41,211 bases of DNA from a virus, in the IMG/VR virus record IMGVR_UViG_3300009684_001468, positions 1-41,211 of that record; one strand, written 5' to 3'. The notes beneath the pieces were generated by a model. It searched no databases, had not been told where the DNA came from, and saw nothing but the letters and a program-made list of their open reading frames with translations. This document shows, piece by piece, positions 31,350 through 38,364 of the stretch. Each line of letters begins with the position of its first letter. Positions within the stretch are counted from its first letter, which is position 1. The translations under genes and the position numbers were made by a program.

Positions 31350-31883
31350 ATGTATTTTACATATTTTCCAAAAGGTTTATATGATCTAAAAGGTGATGGT
31401 AATGAAAAACTAGTTACTAACTTAATGCGTAGAGTTAAAGTCAGATCAAAGATTTTAGATCAAGCAAGTTTATATGATCTATATGATGTACCAGAAGGAG
31501 AAACACCAGAGATAACATCATTAAAACATTTTGGTAGTTCTTATTATCATTGGGTAATTTTAATGACAAATAATATTACAGATAGATATTATGGATGGCC
31601 ATTAACAACTTATGAATTTGAACAATATGTAAATGACAAATATAATAATCCAGATGCAATACATCATTATGAAATTGATCAATCAAGTGGTAACATATCA
31701 AGTAATGGGCCTAGTGATTATTCACATAAGATAGAAGTTAATGAGGGCACACCTTTTGCAGTATCAGTATCTAATAGAGAATACGAACAAAGAATACAAG
31801 ATCAAAAGAGACAAATCAAATTATTAAATCCAGCATACTTAACTATATTATTGGAAGAATTTGAAAACTTGATGGCAGAATAA
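31350..31883 (+). CDS. 53: gp53 baseplate wedge protein
   Basis: The 177-residue protein matches T4 gp53 (196): YFTYFPKGLYDL, KHFGSSYYHWVILMTNNITD, RYYGWPLTTYEFEQYV and NDKYNNPDAIHHYE, the LysM-like gp53 fold, and QRIQDQKRQIKLLNPAYL near the C-terminus. It helps join baseplate wedges around the hub. Gene order 4-(48)-53-hub-5 echoes T4's 4-53-5. Confidence 0.92.
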   Translation: MYFTYFPKGLYDLKGDGNEKLVTNLMRRVKVRSKILDQASLYDLYDVPEGETPEITSLKHFGSSYYHWVILMTNNITDRYYGWPLTTYEFEQYVNDKYNNPDAIHHYEIDQSSGNISSNGPSDYSHKIEVNEGTPFAVSVSNREYEQRIQDQKRQIKLLNPAYLTILLEEFENLMAE

Positions 31884-31884
31884 A

Positions 31885-33384
31885 ATGAGTATATATAATA
31901 CACTTGATGCCAGTTCAATAAAAAAACCTGGTGCATATTATCTTTCAGATGTAAGATTAATTTCATATCGTAGTAAACAAGGTGATAGTGAACCTGATTC
32001 TATAGGTATTGATACAATGGTTGTAGATTTAAACATTTATGAAAGTATATTTAATAAAACATTATCAGGCAGTATATTAGTTGTAGATGCAAACAACGTA
32101 ATAGGTAAATTGCCGTTAACAGGTAATGAACGCCTAGAGTTTAAATTCTTTACACCATCACTATCAAAAGGTTACGATTTCACATCTAAATCAGGCAACC
32201 CAATGTACATTTACAAAATAGAAAATAGAGCAAATATTACACCAAGAGCGCAGGCATATCTATTACATTTTTGTAGTAAAGAAATGATGACAAACGAATT
32301 AGTTGTAGTAAGTAATGCACAAACAGAATCTTATTCAAATATGGTCGCTAATATAACTAAAAATGAAGATTTCTTGGCGTCAGTAAAAGATTTTTATTTT
32401 GAACCATCATGGGGATTACATAAACACGTATTTCCTAGAATAAGACCTTTTGATGCTATTGATACATTGTCTTTACAAACACGAAGTACAAAATTTGAAG
32501 GTGCAGGTTATTACTTCTATGAAACATCATCAGGTTTTAATTACAGATCATTAGAATCAATGATGGCAATAGAAGGCAATACGGCACGACCTGCCTTAGC
32601 AAGATTTAGACCTAAACCGGCCAATGTAAATCAAGGCGGTGAAAAAGACATTAAGAACGAAATGCAAATCGCAATAGAATATAGAATAGTAAATCAATTT
32701 GATACATTGAAGAATTTAAGAAATGGTATATTTGCATCTAAACTCATTACACATGATCAACTTAACAAAACATACGAAGAAACTGATTTTAGTTATCATG
32801 ATGAATACGCCAATTTATTTCATTTAGAAACAGGCAAAGATGGAGTAAGAACAAACAATCAAGGTATCTTGCCGTTTTATATAAGAGAAGGACAAACATT
32901 ATCTGATTATCCTGAATCCACATTATATCTATGGTCGCAAACATCAGACACACATTACTCAGGTGATAAACCTTTATACAATCCTGATATGAAAGAGATA
33001 TTACAAAAACGATTATCTCAAAGACTGGCATTACATTCATTTAAACTAGAATTGACTGTGCCAGGATTTACAGGTTTACAAGCAGGCGACATCATTAACT
33101 TTGATATGCCTTCTTACGAACCGGCAGGTGGTTCAGAACCATTAGATCACGACCCATATCTATCAGGACGATATCTGGTTACGTCTATCCGCCACCAATT
33201 AAATCGTAAACAAAACAAACACTTCATGGTCTTAGAGTGCATGAAAGATAGCGTTAAACGACCTTATCCTGAAGAATCCATAGATACTTTTATTAATAGG
33301 GAAAAGGCTAATTCAGGTATCGTAGATATATACGAAGTTGATAAATTGGTTACAGACGTTTCAAGTGGTATATTCAGTATCTAA
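31885..33384 (+). CDS. 27: gp27-like baseplate hub protein
   Basis: The 499-residue protein begins with a strand-rich domain (NKTLSGSILVVDANNVIGKL, PLTGNERLEFKFFTP) as in gp27/gpD hub proteins and ends with the hub C-terminal segment LELTVPGFTGLQAGDIINFD, then YLSGRYLVTSIRHQL. Hub trimers carry the gp5-type spike encoded next. Gene 27 in T4 is elsewhere; here it is linked to gene 5. Confidence 0.75.
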   Translation: MSIYNTLDASSIKKPGAYYLSDVRLISYRSKQGDSEPDSIGIDTMVVDLNIYESIFNKTLSGSILVVDANNVIGKLPLTGNERLEFKFFTPSLSKGYDFTSKSGNPMYIYKIENRANITPRAQAYLLHFCSKEMMTNELVVVSNAQTESYSNMVANITKNEDFLASVKDFYFEPSWGLHKHVFPRIRPFDAIDTLSLQTRSTKFEGAGYYFYETSSGFNYRSLESMMAIEGNTARPALARFRPKPANVNQGGEKDIKNEMQIAIEYRIVNQFDTLKNLRNGIFASKLITHDQLNKTYEETDFSYHDEYANLFHLETGKDGVRTNNQGILPFYIREGQTLSDYPESTLYLWSQTSDTHYSGDKPLYNPDMKEILQKRLSQRLALHSFKLELTVPGFTGLQAGDIINFDMPSYEPAGGSEPLDHDPYLSGRYLVTSIRHQLNRKQNKHFMVLECMKDSVKRPYPEESIDTFINREKANSGIVDIYEVDKLVTDVSSGIFSI

Positions 33385-33541
33385 AACCTACTGAAAGAAT
33401 CTCAGAGTCCGACCGCTCCGAGGGTTTTTGAGACCGCAATTTTTTAGGGCTATGTAGATAACGACTATTTGGCTGGCCGATATTACAGGTACCGAGAGAA
33501 TGGCCTTCTAAATATTAGAGAGAAACTAAGGAAATGAAACT
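33385..33541 (+). other. Intergenic region with sparse signals
   Basis: No gene supported here. It holds TCTCA/TGAGA flanking a GC-rich, T-rich segment (33399-33432) that could form a weak terminator after the hub gene, and two GGCC tetranucleotides (33475, 33502) that begin the GGCC-rich tract. AAGGAAATGAAACT precedes the micro-protein at 33542. Confidence 0.45.
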
Positions 33542-33655
33542 ATGATATACAACATATTAAAGACACCATTAAGAACACTGCAAGGCATATTCTCACTAAG
33601 GGTATGTAAGTGTAAAGGTTGTAAGTGTAAACCAGGCATTTTAAGAAGAAAGTAA
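33542..33655 (+). CDS. Cys-rich micro-protein (37 aa)
   Basis: AAGGAAATGAAACT ribosome-binding region precedes the ATG. The sequence ends with a Lys/Cys block RVCKCKGCKCKPGILRRK containing four Cys in nine residues (CxCxxCxC), as in metal-binding or disulfide-knot peptides. Function unknown; location between hub and spike genes. Confidence 0.5.
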   Translation: MIYNILKTPLRTLQGIFSLRVCKCKGCKCKPGILRRK

Positions 33656-33658
33656 ACT

Positions 33659-33778
33659 ATGAGCGGCCATGTAGATATATTTGTAGATAAAGTCATGCTA
33701 GCGCATGCCTGGCTCATGAATAATATAGAAATGGTAAGTATTTTGGTATTTACTGGTGCGGCCAGCTGGCCTGCGTAG
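33659..33778 (+). CDS. Small hydrophobic protein (39 aa)
   Basis: Starts 3 bp after the previous stop. One amphipathic or membrane helix (NNIEMVSILVFTGAASWPA) at the C-terminus. GGCC occurs three times in its codons. Unrecognised. A further 18-codon frame (33799-33855) leads into gene 5 but is too short to support. Confidence 0.45.
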   Translation: MSGHVDIFVDKVMLAHAWLMNNIEMVSILVFTGAASWPA

Positions 33779-33847
33779 AAAAAAGGAAATGATTACAAAT
33801 GACGTATGTTGAAGTGTTATTATCAGGCCATATAACGAAAGGCCGAA

Positions 33848-34723
33848 ATGAATAACGATAATTATATGGGCCTAGGAGGTTTTTACTGGTTCACTGGTGT
33901 TGTTGAGGATAGAAACGATCCTCTCAAAGTCGGCCGTGTAAAGGTAAGAATCATCGGAGCACACACATCCGATAAAACAATTCTGCCAACTGAAGATTTA
34001 TTCTGGTCGTCTGTAATGTTACCAATTACGGCCAGTGGTATATCTGGGATTGGCCAGTCGGCGACCGGACTACTCGAAGGAAGTTGGGTGTTTGGTTTCT
34101 TTCGTGATGGCCAAAGAAGTCAAGATGCGGTTATATTAGGTAGTTTACCAGGAAGGCCAACACAGGGAGCAAATAGCTCACAGGGCTTTTTTGATCCTAA
34201 TGGAGTTTATCCTCGTTATATAAATGAACCAGATACCAATCGTCTGGCCGTTAACAATGGTGAGAAACCACATCCAAGTCTAGCCACAGATGCGGCTTCT
34301 AGGGTTACAGGAATACAGGCCTATAATTCACAGTGGTCTCAGCCGGCCAGTACCTACGGAGCAATCTATCCATACAATCAAGTATATGAATCAGAGTCGG
34401 GTCATATAGTCGAGTTTGATGACACTACAGATCACGAGAGAATACACATCCGCCATAGGTCTGGTACTCGCCTTGAAATCACGGCCAATGGCGACCAACT
34501 GGCCATTACCAAAGGCGACAACTATATAATCATAGATGGTAATAACAAGGTCTATATAGCAGGTTCATCCGATATCACAGTAAATGGCAATGCAAACATA
34601 AGAGCGGCCGGTGATGTAGGTGTGCTGGCCAGTAATATAGACATAACGGCCACAGGCGATATCAACATGAACGCAGGCGGTGATGTAACCATTCAAGGTA
34701 ACAGAATTGATCTAAACCCTTAG
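33848..34723 (+). CDS. 5: gp5-like baseplate spike protein without lysozyme domain
   Basis: The 291-residue protein has an N-terminal OB fold (FYWFTGVVEDRNDPLKVGRV, SWVFGFFRDGQRSQDAVILG) and a C-terminal repetitive beta-helix (ITVNGNANIRAAGDVGVLAS, ITATGDINMNAGGDVTIQGN) that forms the needle. T4 gp5 carries a lysozyme between these parts; it is absent here. Base composition is unlike the neighbours: G+C about 45-57% in sampled lines and 14 GGCC in 876 bp, against one in the hub gene just before. Confidence 0.85.
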   Translation: MNNDNYMGLGGFYWFTGVVEDRNDPLKVGRVKVRIIGAHTSDKTILPTEDLFWSSVMLPITASGISGIGQSATGLLEGSWVFGFFRDGQRSQDAVILGSLPGRPTQGANSSQGFFDPNGVYPRYINEPDTNRLAVNNGEKPHPSLATDAASRVTGIQAYNSQWSQPASTYGAIYPYNQVYESESGHIVEFDDTTDHERIHIRHRSGTRLEITANGDQLAITKGDNYIIIDGNNKVYIAGSSDITVNGNANIRAAGDVGVLASNIDITATGDINMNAGGDVTIQGNRIDLNP

Positions 34724-34912
34724 TGATAGAAGATGGCCAGGCAGTACTGGAGAACTTTTGCTAATCTATAAAGACTCACCTATGGTTACTACAACTAAGA
34801 CAGGCCGTTAATCTGGTGTAAACCCTTATGTTATTCCTATAGGAAACCTCGGAGGTTCCAGGATCTGTTAAAATGTTGGTGTATCTTTAGTGTCAAAAAA
34901 TTCCCTGGTATA
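34724..34912. other. Intergenic region with inverted repeat
   Basis: No convincing gene. AACCTC-G-GAGGTT (34845-34857) is a perfect palindrome within GGAAACCTCGGAGGTTCC; it may be a terminator or protein-binding site. GGCC occurs at 34735 and 34803. Two frames of 9-12 codons are not supported. Confidence 0.45.
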
Positions 34913-34941
34913 TTGACATTGTTCCAGGTTTGATATATAAT
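34913..34941 (+). promoter_or_regulatory. Consensus sigma70 promoter, leaderless
   Basis: TTGACA 34913-34918, 17 nt, TATAAT 34936-34941. Start predicted about 34948, one base before the ATG at 34949. An in-frame ATG at 34940 lies inside the -10 box and cannot be used on this transcript. Confidence 0.85.
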
Positions 34942-34948
34942 GGTGGTT

Positions 34949-35329
34949 ATGAGATGTCTTATTATACTCTTATTATTATGTTCTAATGCTATGGCTGGTT
35001 CATCAACTGCAACTATGACGGTCACGGTTACAGTACCAGAACCAAACTCTACTCCTCTTCCAAAGAAAGAACCAAGAAATATAGACGTAAAGGATGTTAA
35101 AATTGTTGTAAACGATTCTGCTAATCAAAATTTAAAGGTTATAGAAAATACGACTATGGACTGTTGTTATTGTACAAAGAAATACAGTAATGGTTCTTAT
35201 ATTGATGAAGAAAGAAATTTTTATCTATTTGATAGACAAACAGGCACCTTTGCAATTAATCGTTTGAATAAAGATAATAGATATGCTATAAGATGTCCTA
35301 CTTCTGATTGGGGTAAGCCTAAAAATTAA
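34949..35329 (+). CDS. Secreted CCYC-motif protein, copy 2
   Basis: ATG at 34949 chosen because the ATG at 34940 is within the promoter -10. Signal peptide MRCLIILLLLCSNAMA, then ATMTVTVTVPE and, near the end, DCCYCTKKYSNGSYIDEERN. It shares roughly 25 of 36 residues in this last block with the protein at 17167. The four Cys are conserved between copies. Likely periplasmic or surface-exposed; family not recognised. Confidence 0.75.
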   Translation: MRCLIILLLLCSNAMAGSSTATMTVTVTVPEPNSTPLPKKEPRNIDVKDVKIVVNDSANQNLKVIENTTMDCCYCTKKYSNGSYIDEERNFYLFDRQTGTFAINRLNKDNRYAIRCPTSDWGKPKN

Positions 35330-35333
35330 AGAC

Positions 35334-35362
35334 TTGACATTGTATTGAATTTGGTATATAAT
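35334..35362 (+). promoter_or_regulatory. Consensus sigma70 promoter
   Basis: TTGACA 35334-35339, 17 nt, TATAAT 35357-35362; start predicted about 35369, 8 nt before the ATG at 35377. Confidence 0.85.
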
Positions 35363-35376
35363 GAATAAATAAGCTT

Positions 35377-35538
35377 ATGTACAAATATCTATGGTTGTTA
35401 TGTCTCATAACGGCCTGTACAACGGTTGAAAATACAAGTAACAGTATTGGACCTAATTTAAGTTCATTCAAACAACCTACGGATAATATTTTTAGTACAC
35501 CATCTCCGCCTTATAAAAATCATACGAAAATAAGATAA
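35377..35538 (+). CDS. Small lipoprotein (53 aa)
   Basis: Signal peptide with a good lipobox (LITAC) at about residues 10-14, then a Ser/Pro/Asn-rich mature chain without predicted structure. TAATG coupling to the next lipoprotein. Unrecognised; envelope-anchored peptide. Confidence 0.7.
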   Translation: MYKYLWLLCLITACTTVENTSNSIGPNLSSFKQPTDNIFSTPSPPYKNHTKIR

Positions 35539-35780
35539 TGAATAAATGGTACTCTATTGTTCTGTTGCTTTGTTGTACCTCTTGTGTAGGTTTAACAAGC
35601 ACTAATTTAATCAGTACTCTTTTCACACCAACAAATGTGGTCTCAACTATAACGGATTTGGGTATAGAACAAGAGACCGGAAAAAAGGTATCGGAGCATA
35701 CTCTTTCAGCAGTAACGGCGAAAGACTGCAAGATCAATCTTTCGGATATGACGTTGTGTAAAGATATAACTAAATATTGA
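35538..35780 (+). CDS. Small lipoprotein (80 aa)
   Basis: MNKWYSIVLLLCCTSC reads as a signal peptide with lipobox CTSC, followed by a Thr/Ser-rich chain with two further Cys. Coupled to the gene before it and followed closely by the A-type Fe-S carrier gene. Function unknown. Confidence 0.65.
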   Translation: MNKWYSIVLLLCCTSCVGLTSTNLISTLFTPTNVVSTITDLGIEQETGKKVSEHTLSAVTAKDCKINLSDMTLCKDITKY

Positions 35781-35781
35781 T

Positions 35782-36114
35782 ATGTCCGATATCATTACAT
35801 TAACAGAAAAAGCAAAGGCACATTTAATTACACAGATGGCCATTCACAGAAAGAGTCATGTTTTTTTACAAGCTAAAGGTGGTGGTTGTGCCGGGTTTAA
35901 ATATGATTGGTCTTTTCCTGATACAGTTGATTTAGACAGTAAAGATACTTACATTGTTTTAGATGAGAATTATAATTTAGTAATAGATCGTTATAGTGCG
36001 TTTAAATTAATAGGTATGAATATTGATTATATTGAAAATATATCTGGTTCTACTTTAGAGATCAGTAATCCAAACGCTACATCTACATGTGGATGTGGTG
36101 AATCTTTTAGTTAA
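35782..36114 (+). CDS. A-type iron-sulfur carrier (IscA/ErpA/HesB-like)
   Basis: The 110-residue protein has the three ligand Cys: Cys36 in GGGCAGFKYDW and Cys103/Cys105 in STCGCGESFS, the family's C-x(n)-CxC layout; LTEKAKAHL begins the domain. A-type carriers deliver Fe-S clusters to client enzymes. Marine T4-like phages are known to carry such genes. Nearby Fe(II) oxygenases and RNR are possible iron users. Confidence 0.9.
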   Translation: MSDIITLTEKAKAHLITQMAIHRKSHVFLQAKGGGCAGFKYDWSFPDTVDLDSKDTYIVLDENYNLVIDRYSAFKLIGMNIDYIENISGSTLEISNPNATSTCGCGESFS

Positions 36115-36115
36115 T

Positions 36116-36307
36116 ATGTTAAGACAATATCTTTATATTATTATATTATTGTTTTGTTTAGTAGGTTGTTCTAATGTAAGAATGGCCTGTACTGTTGATA
36201 ATAATTTAAAGGCGATTAAAGATAATAAAGAGACCACACCTACAATCTCTGATAAAGCAAAAGATTGTGTTAATAATCCAACTGTAATTGTATTTAAAGA
36301 GTTTTAA
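36116..36307 (+). CDS. Small lipoprotein (63 aa)
   Basis: ATG at 36116 is preferred over an upstream in-frame ATG (36089), giving the clear signal LYIIILLFCLVGC with lipobox LVGC. The mature chain has two Cys. Its last bases overlap the 3' end of the convergent oxygenase gene by 4 bp. Confidence 0.65.
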   Translation: MLRQYLYIIILLFCLVGCSNVRMACTVDNNLKAIKDNKETTPTISDKAKDCVNNPTVIVFKEF

Positions 36308-36873
36308 GGATTGTTTGCTGACATAGGCACATCAAAGATAAAAGCAATACGTTCTGCTGGCCCTATATTTTCAGCCATGTGATTCTTCTTATTATCAAAC
36401 CAAAAGAATACTCCTGGTTCTACTGTAATAATTTCTTTAGTGGTATCGTCATCGCCATCGTCCCAAACTGTATAACGATATAGGCCTTTAATTGATAAAT
36501 GATAACGATCTTTAGTTGAATAATAATTACCTTGATCAATATGTTTACCTGTAATTTTACCTGCAGGTGTATTTAAAAAAGCACAACGGCCTACTTTTAA
36601 TGATTTAGATGCTAACCATTGTTGAATTGCAATATGTCTTTTAGTTGCATCTGTTGGTACACAAATTTCTGTATCACCAATAAATTCTTCTGGTTTAGAA
36701 ATACCACCCATAACTAATTGAAGTACATCTGCTGTTACAAGTTTACTATGAGGGTCTTGACGATCAACACCTTTTAAGCGACTAGCATTACCCCAATCTT
36801 CTGGGTATTGTTCTAACTGTTCACGTATTTTAGATACGTCTATATTTTTTTCAATAATACGAATATTCTTCAT
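36304..36873 (-). CDS. Aspartyl/asparaginyl beta-hydroxylase-like Fe(II)/2OG oxygenase
   Basis: The start at 36873 is chosen because the in-frame ATG at 36885 lies inside the -10 box of the promoter. The 189-residue protein has GKHIDQGNYYSTKDRYHLSI with a candidate metal His and Asp, then VEPGVFFWFDNKKNHMAENI with the second His, and RIAFIFDVPM. This fits the Asp_Arg_Hydrox cupin family. Substrate unknown; host or virion protein hydroxylation is possible. Confidence 0.75.
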   Translation of the reverse strand: MKNIRIIEKNIDVSKIREQLEQYPEDWGNASRLKGVDRQDPHSKLVTADVLQLVMGGISKPEEFIGDTEICVPTDATKRHIAIQQWLASKSLKVGRCAFLNTPAGKITGKHIDQGNYYSTKDRYHLSIKGLYRYTVWDDGDDDTTKEIITVEPGVFFWFDNKKNHMAENIGPAERIAFIFDVPMSANNP

Positions 36874-36883
36874 GTATAGTTCC

Positions 36884-36912
36884 ATAATATACTTATTTGT
36901 TCATATTGTCAA
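36884..36912 (-). promoter_or_regulatory. Sigma70-type promoter, short leader
   Basis: On the minus strand TTGACA is at 36912-36907, 17 nt, TATTAT at 36889-36884; start predicted about 36877, 4 nt before the ATG at 36873. It overlaps the 3' end of the upstream oxygenase gene. Confidence 0.8.
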
Positions 36913-37445
36913 GCTGTTTTATCTAATGATGGTACGTTATAATCAAATGTCATTACACGTCTATTTACATTATCAGTATTAATATTACCTTTATGCTTAA
37001 ACGCATCACTTACATTTAACATGAACAAATCACCTTTCTTAGGAAATAGATTAAATTCTTCTGTTGCAGTTTTAATATCAAAACCGTTATTATGTTCTTT
37101 AGTATCATCTAGGTATAAATTAAAAACTAAAGATATATTTAAAAATGCCCAAGTATCTCTATCATCATGCCATTTGCGAGCTTTAACATGACAACCATTT
37201 ACGGCCAATTTACGTAGATTTGTATAATTAGAACCAAAAAAACTTACATATCGTTGTTCTATCAATAAACGAAATTCGTCTATTATAGGAAGTATTCTTA
37301 CATCATTATTATAAACATAATCATCTGGTTGATTGTCAGCCTTAATGAAGTTATAATTATCGTAATTATATTTAAATGCTTCTGTAAATGGCAGTATAAT
37401 ATAACCATTAATATAAAAATTATTTAAATCTTTAGTTGTCAACAT
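36909..37445 (-). CDS. Fe(II)/2-oxoglutarate oxygenase (prolyl/phytanoyl type)
   Basis: The 178-residue protein has KARKWHDDRDTW with the HxD pair, LFPKKGDLFMLNVSDAFKHK with a second His, and NRRVMTFDYNVP with the 2OG-binding Arg. That set is diagnostic for the double-stranded beta-helix oxygenase fold. It resembles prolyl- or phytanoyl-hydroxylases common in marine phages. Its start is directly beside the divergent late promoter at 37453. Confidence 0.8.
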   Translation of the reverse strand: MLTTKDLNNFYINGYIILPFTEAFKYNYDNYNFIKADNQPDDYVYNNDVRILPIIDEFRLLIEQRYVSFFGSNYTNLRKLAVNGCHVKARKWHDDRDTWAFLNISLVFNLYLDDTKEHNNGFDIKTATEEFNLFPKKGDLFMLNVSDAFKHKGNINTDNVNRRVMTFDYNVPSLDKTA

Positions 37446-37452
37446 ATACTAT

Positions 37453-37464
37453 TATTTATAAATA
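37453..37464. promoter_or_regulatory. Divergent overlapping late promoters (TATTTATAAATA)
   Basis: TATAAATA on the plus strand (37457-37464) and the same octamer on the minus strand (37460-37453) overlap by 4 bp in the palindrome TATTTATAAATA. Plus side: gene at 37492, 27 bp away. Minus side: gene at 37445, 7 bp away, which would be leaderless. Confidence 0.65.
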
Positions 37465-37491
37465 CTATTACCAATTAACCAAGGAGTTATA

Positions 37492-37665
37492 ATGGGCAGA
37501 AAAAAAACAAAGACTCCTGAAGATATAATTGAAGCTATAAAAGAAAAACAATCTGAAATTGACGATTTATTGTGGGACTTAGAGGACACTATAAGTGTTT
37601 CTTCTGATTCAGATATTTCCGACTTTGATGAGGACGAGGAAATAGATGAGACAGACGAAGAATAA
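37492..37665 (+). CDS. Small acidic late protein (57 aa)
   Basis: AAGGAGTTATA ribosome-binding site. A basic start (MGRKKTKTPEDIIEAIKEKQ) leads into an extremely acidic tail (SDISDFDEDEEIDETDEE). Under the late promoter; function unknown, possibly a DNA-mimic or capsid-associated peptide. Followed by strong hairpins. Confidence 0.65.
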   Translation: MGRKKTKTPEDIIEAIKEKQSEIDDLLWDLEDTISVSSDSDISDFDEDEEIDETDEE

Positions 37666-37679
37666 TAATCTATATTTCA

Positions 37680-37719
37680 GGTGCCTAGGTAACTAGGCAC
37701 CCTTTGACACAACAAAGGG
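37680..37719 (+). terminator. Tandem hairpins after the acidic late gene
   Basis: GGTGCCTAG-GTAA-CTAGGCACC is a perfect 9-bp stem (37680-37701). CCCTTTG and CAAAGGG (37700-37706 and 37713-37719) form a second, 7-bp stem sharing two bases with the first, so the two could be mutually exclusive. No T tract follows. Confidence 0.7.
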
Positions 37720-37723
37720 TTAA

Positions 37724-37882
37724 ATGTTTAACAAATACGCAGGCCTAATCATACTTGGCGTTATATTTTCATTTCTAGCGTGGTTGTATATTTCAATCTA
37801 TTGTCAATCTAAACGTTATAATAAAAAAATGAAAAGATTAAAACTACTATCAAAAAGAATAAGGAGAGGTCGTGTTAGGTAA
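37724..37882 (+). CDS. Small membrane protein (52 aa)
   Basis: One membrane segment (YAGLIILGVIFSFLAWLYISIY) with a very basic cytoplasmic tail (KRLKLLSKRIRRGRVR). Its 3' end overlaps the next gene's GTG start. Unrecognised. Confidence 0.6.
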   Translation: MFNKYAGLIILGVIFSFLAWLYISIYCQSKRYNKKMKRLKLLSKRIRRGRVR

Positions 37883-38123
37883 TTTATTTAAAAAAAGAAA
37901 ACCAAGTTTAAAAAAATTAAAGAAAAAAGCACCAAAGATACCAGACTTTACTTGTCCTGATATAGATCATATTATCGAATACGTGGAAAAAACTGATAAA
38001 TTAAATCGTATTCAATTATCATACTTTAAAAGACGTATGGAAAAATTAAGAACATCTAATGACAAATTGCGAGATAGTGGTGTCTATTGGTATGATGTTG
38101 TAAAAGATTTACTAAACAAATAG
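37872..38123 (+). CDS. Basic hypothetical protein (83 aa), GTG start
   Basis: GTG at 37872 follows AAGGAGAG 4 bp upstream. The N-terminus is Lys-rich (LFKKRKPSLKKLKKKAPKIP); the rest is helical (HIIEYVEKTDKLNRIQ, KLRTSNDKLRDSGVYWYDVV). Unknown function; DNA or protein contact possible. Confidence 0.6.
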   Translation: MLGNLFKKRKPSLKKLKKKAPKIPDFTCPDIDHIIEYVEKTDKLNRIQLSYFKRRMEKLRTSNDKLRDSGVYWYDVVKDLLNK

Positions 38124-38201
38124 ATGGAAATATTAGATATTATTATTATTATTTGGTATGGTCTTATGATAGGTTATTTATTTTTAAATAAAGATAAATA
38201 G
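38124..38201 (+). CDS. Single-pass membrane micro-protein (25 aa)
   Basis: The ATG abuts the previous stop. Hydrophobic throughout (DIIIIIWYGLMIGYLF), ending in Asn-Lys-Asp-Lys. Low confidence because of size. Confidence 0.4.
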   Translation: MEILDIIIIIWYGLMIGYLFLNKDK

Positions 38202-38205
38202 TATT

Positions 38206-38364
38206 ATGTACACACACAGACAGAACGAGCCTCAGTATAATGCAGGCAATTTCCAAGAATATGATTACGAATTAGAATGGATTGAATGTTCTTGGAATAT
38301 CACATATAAACAAATTGAATTAGTAACTGCTTTTTTTTATCCTTGGATTAGAAATTCTGTCTAA
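38206..38364 (+). CDS. Hypothetical protein (52 aa)
   Basis: Polar, Trp/Tyr-rich (YDYELEWIECSWNITYK). Its 3' end overlaps the convergent receptor gene by 17 bp, with no terminator between them. A GATAAATA at 38193-38200 is one base off the late octamer but too close to the ATG for a leader. Unrecognised. Confidence 0.5.
   Translation: MYTHRQNEPQYNAGNFQEYDYELEWIECSWNITYKQIELVTAFFYPWIRNSV

Noticed and set aside
33799-33855. 18-codon frame leading into gene 5
   Set aside because: Too short and without a distinctive sequence; could be chance.
34733-34771. 12-codon frame after gene 5
   Set aside because: No ribosome-binding site, too short to support.
36885-36887. Upstream ATG as oxygenase start
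   Set aside because: It falls within the -10 box of a well-formed promoter, so it is not on the transcript.
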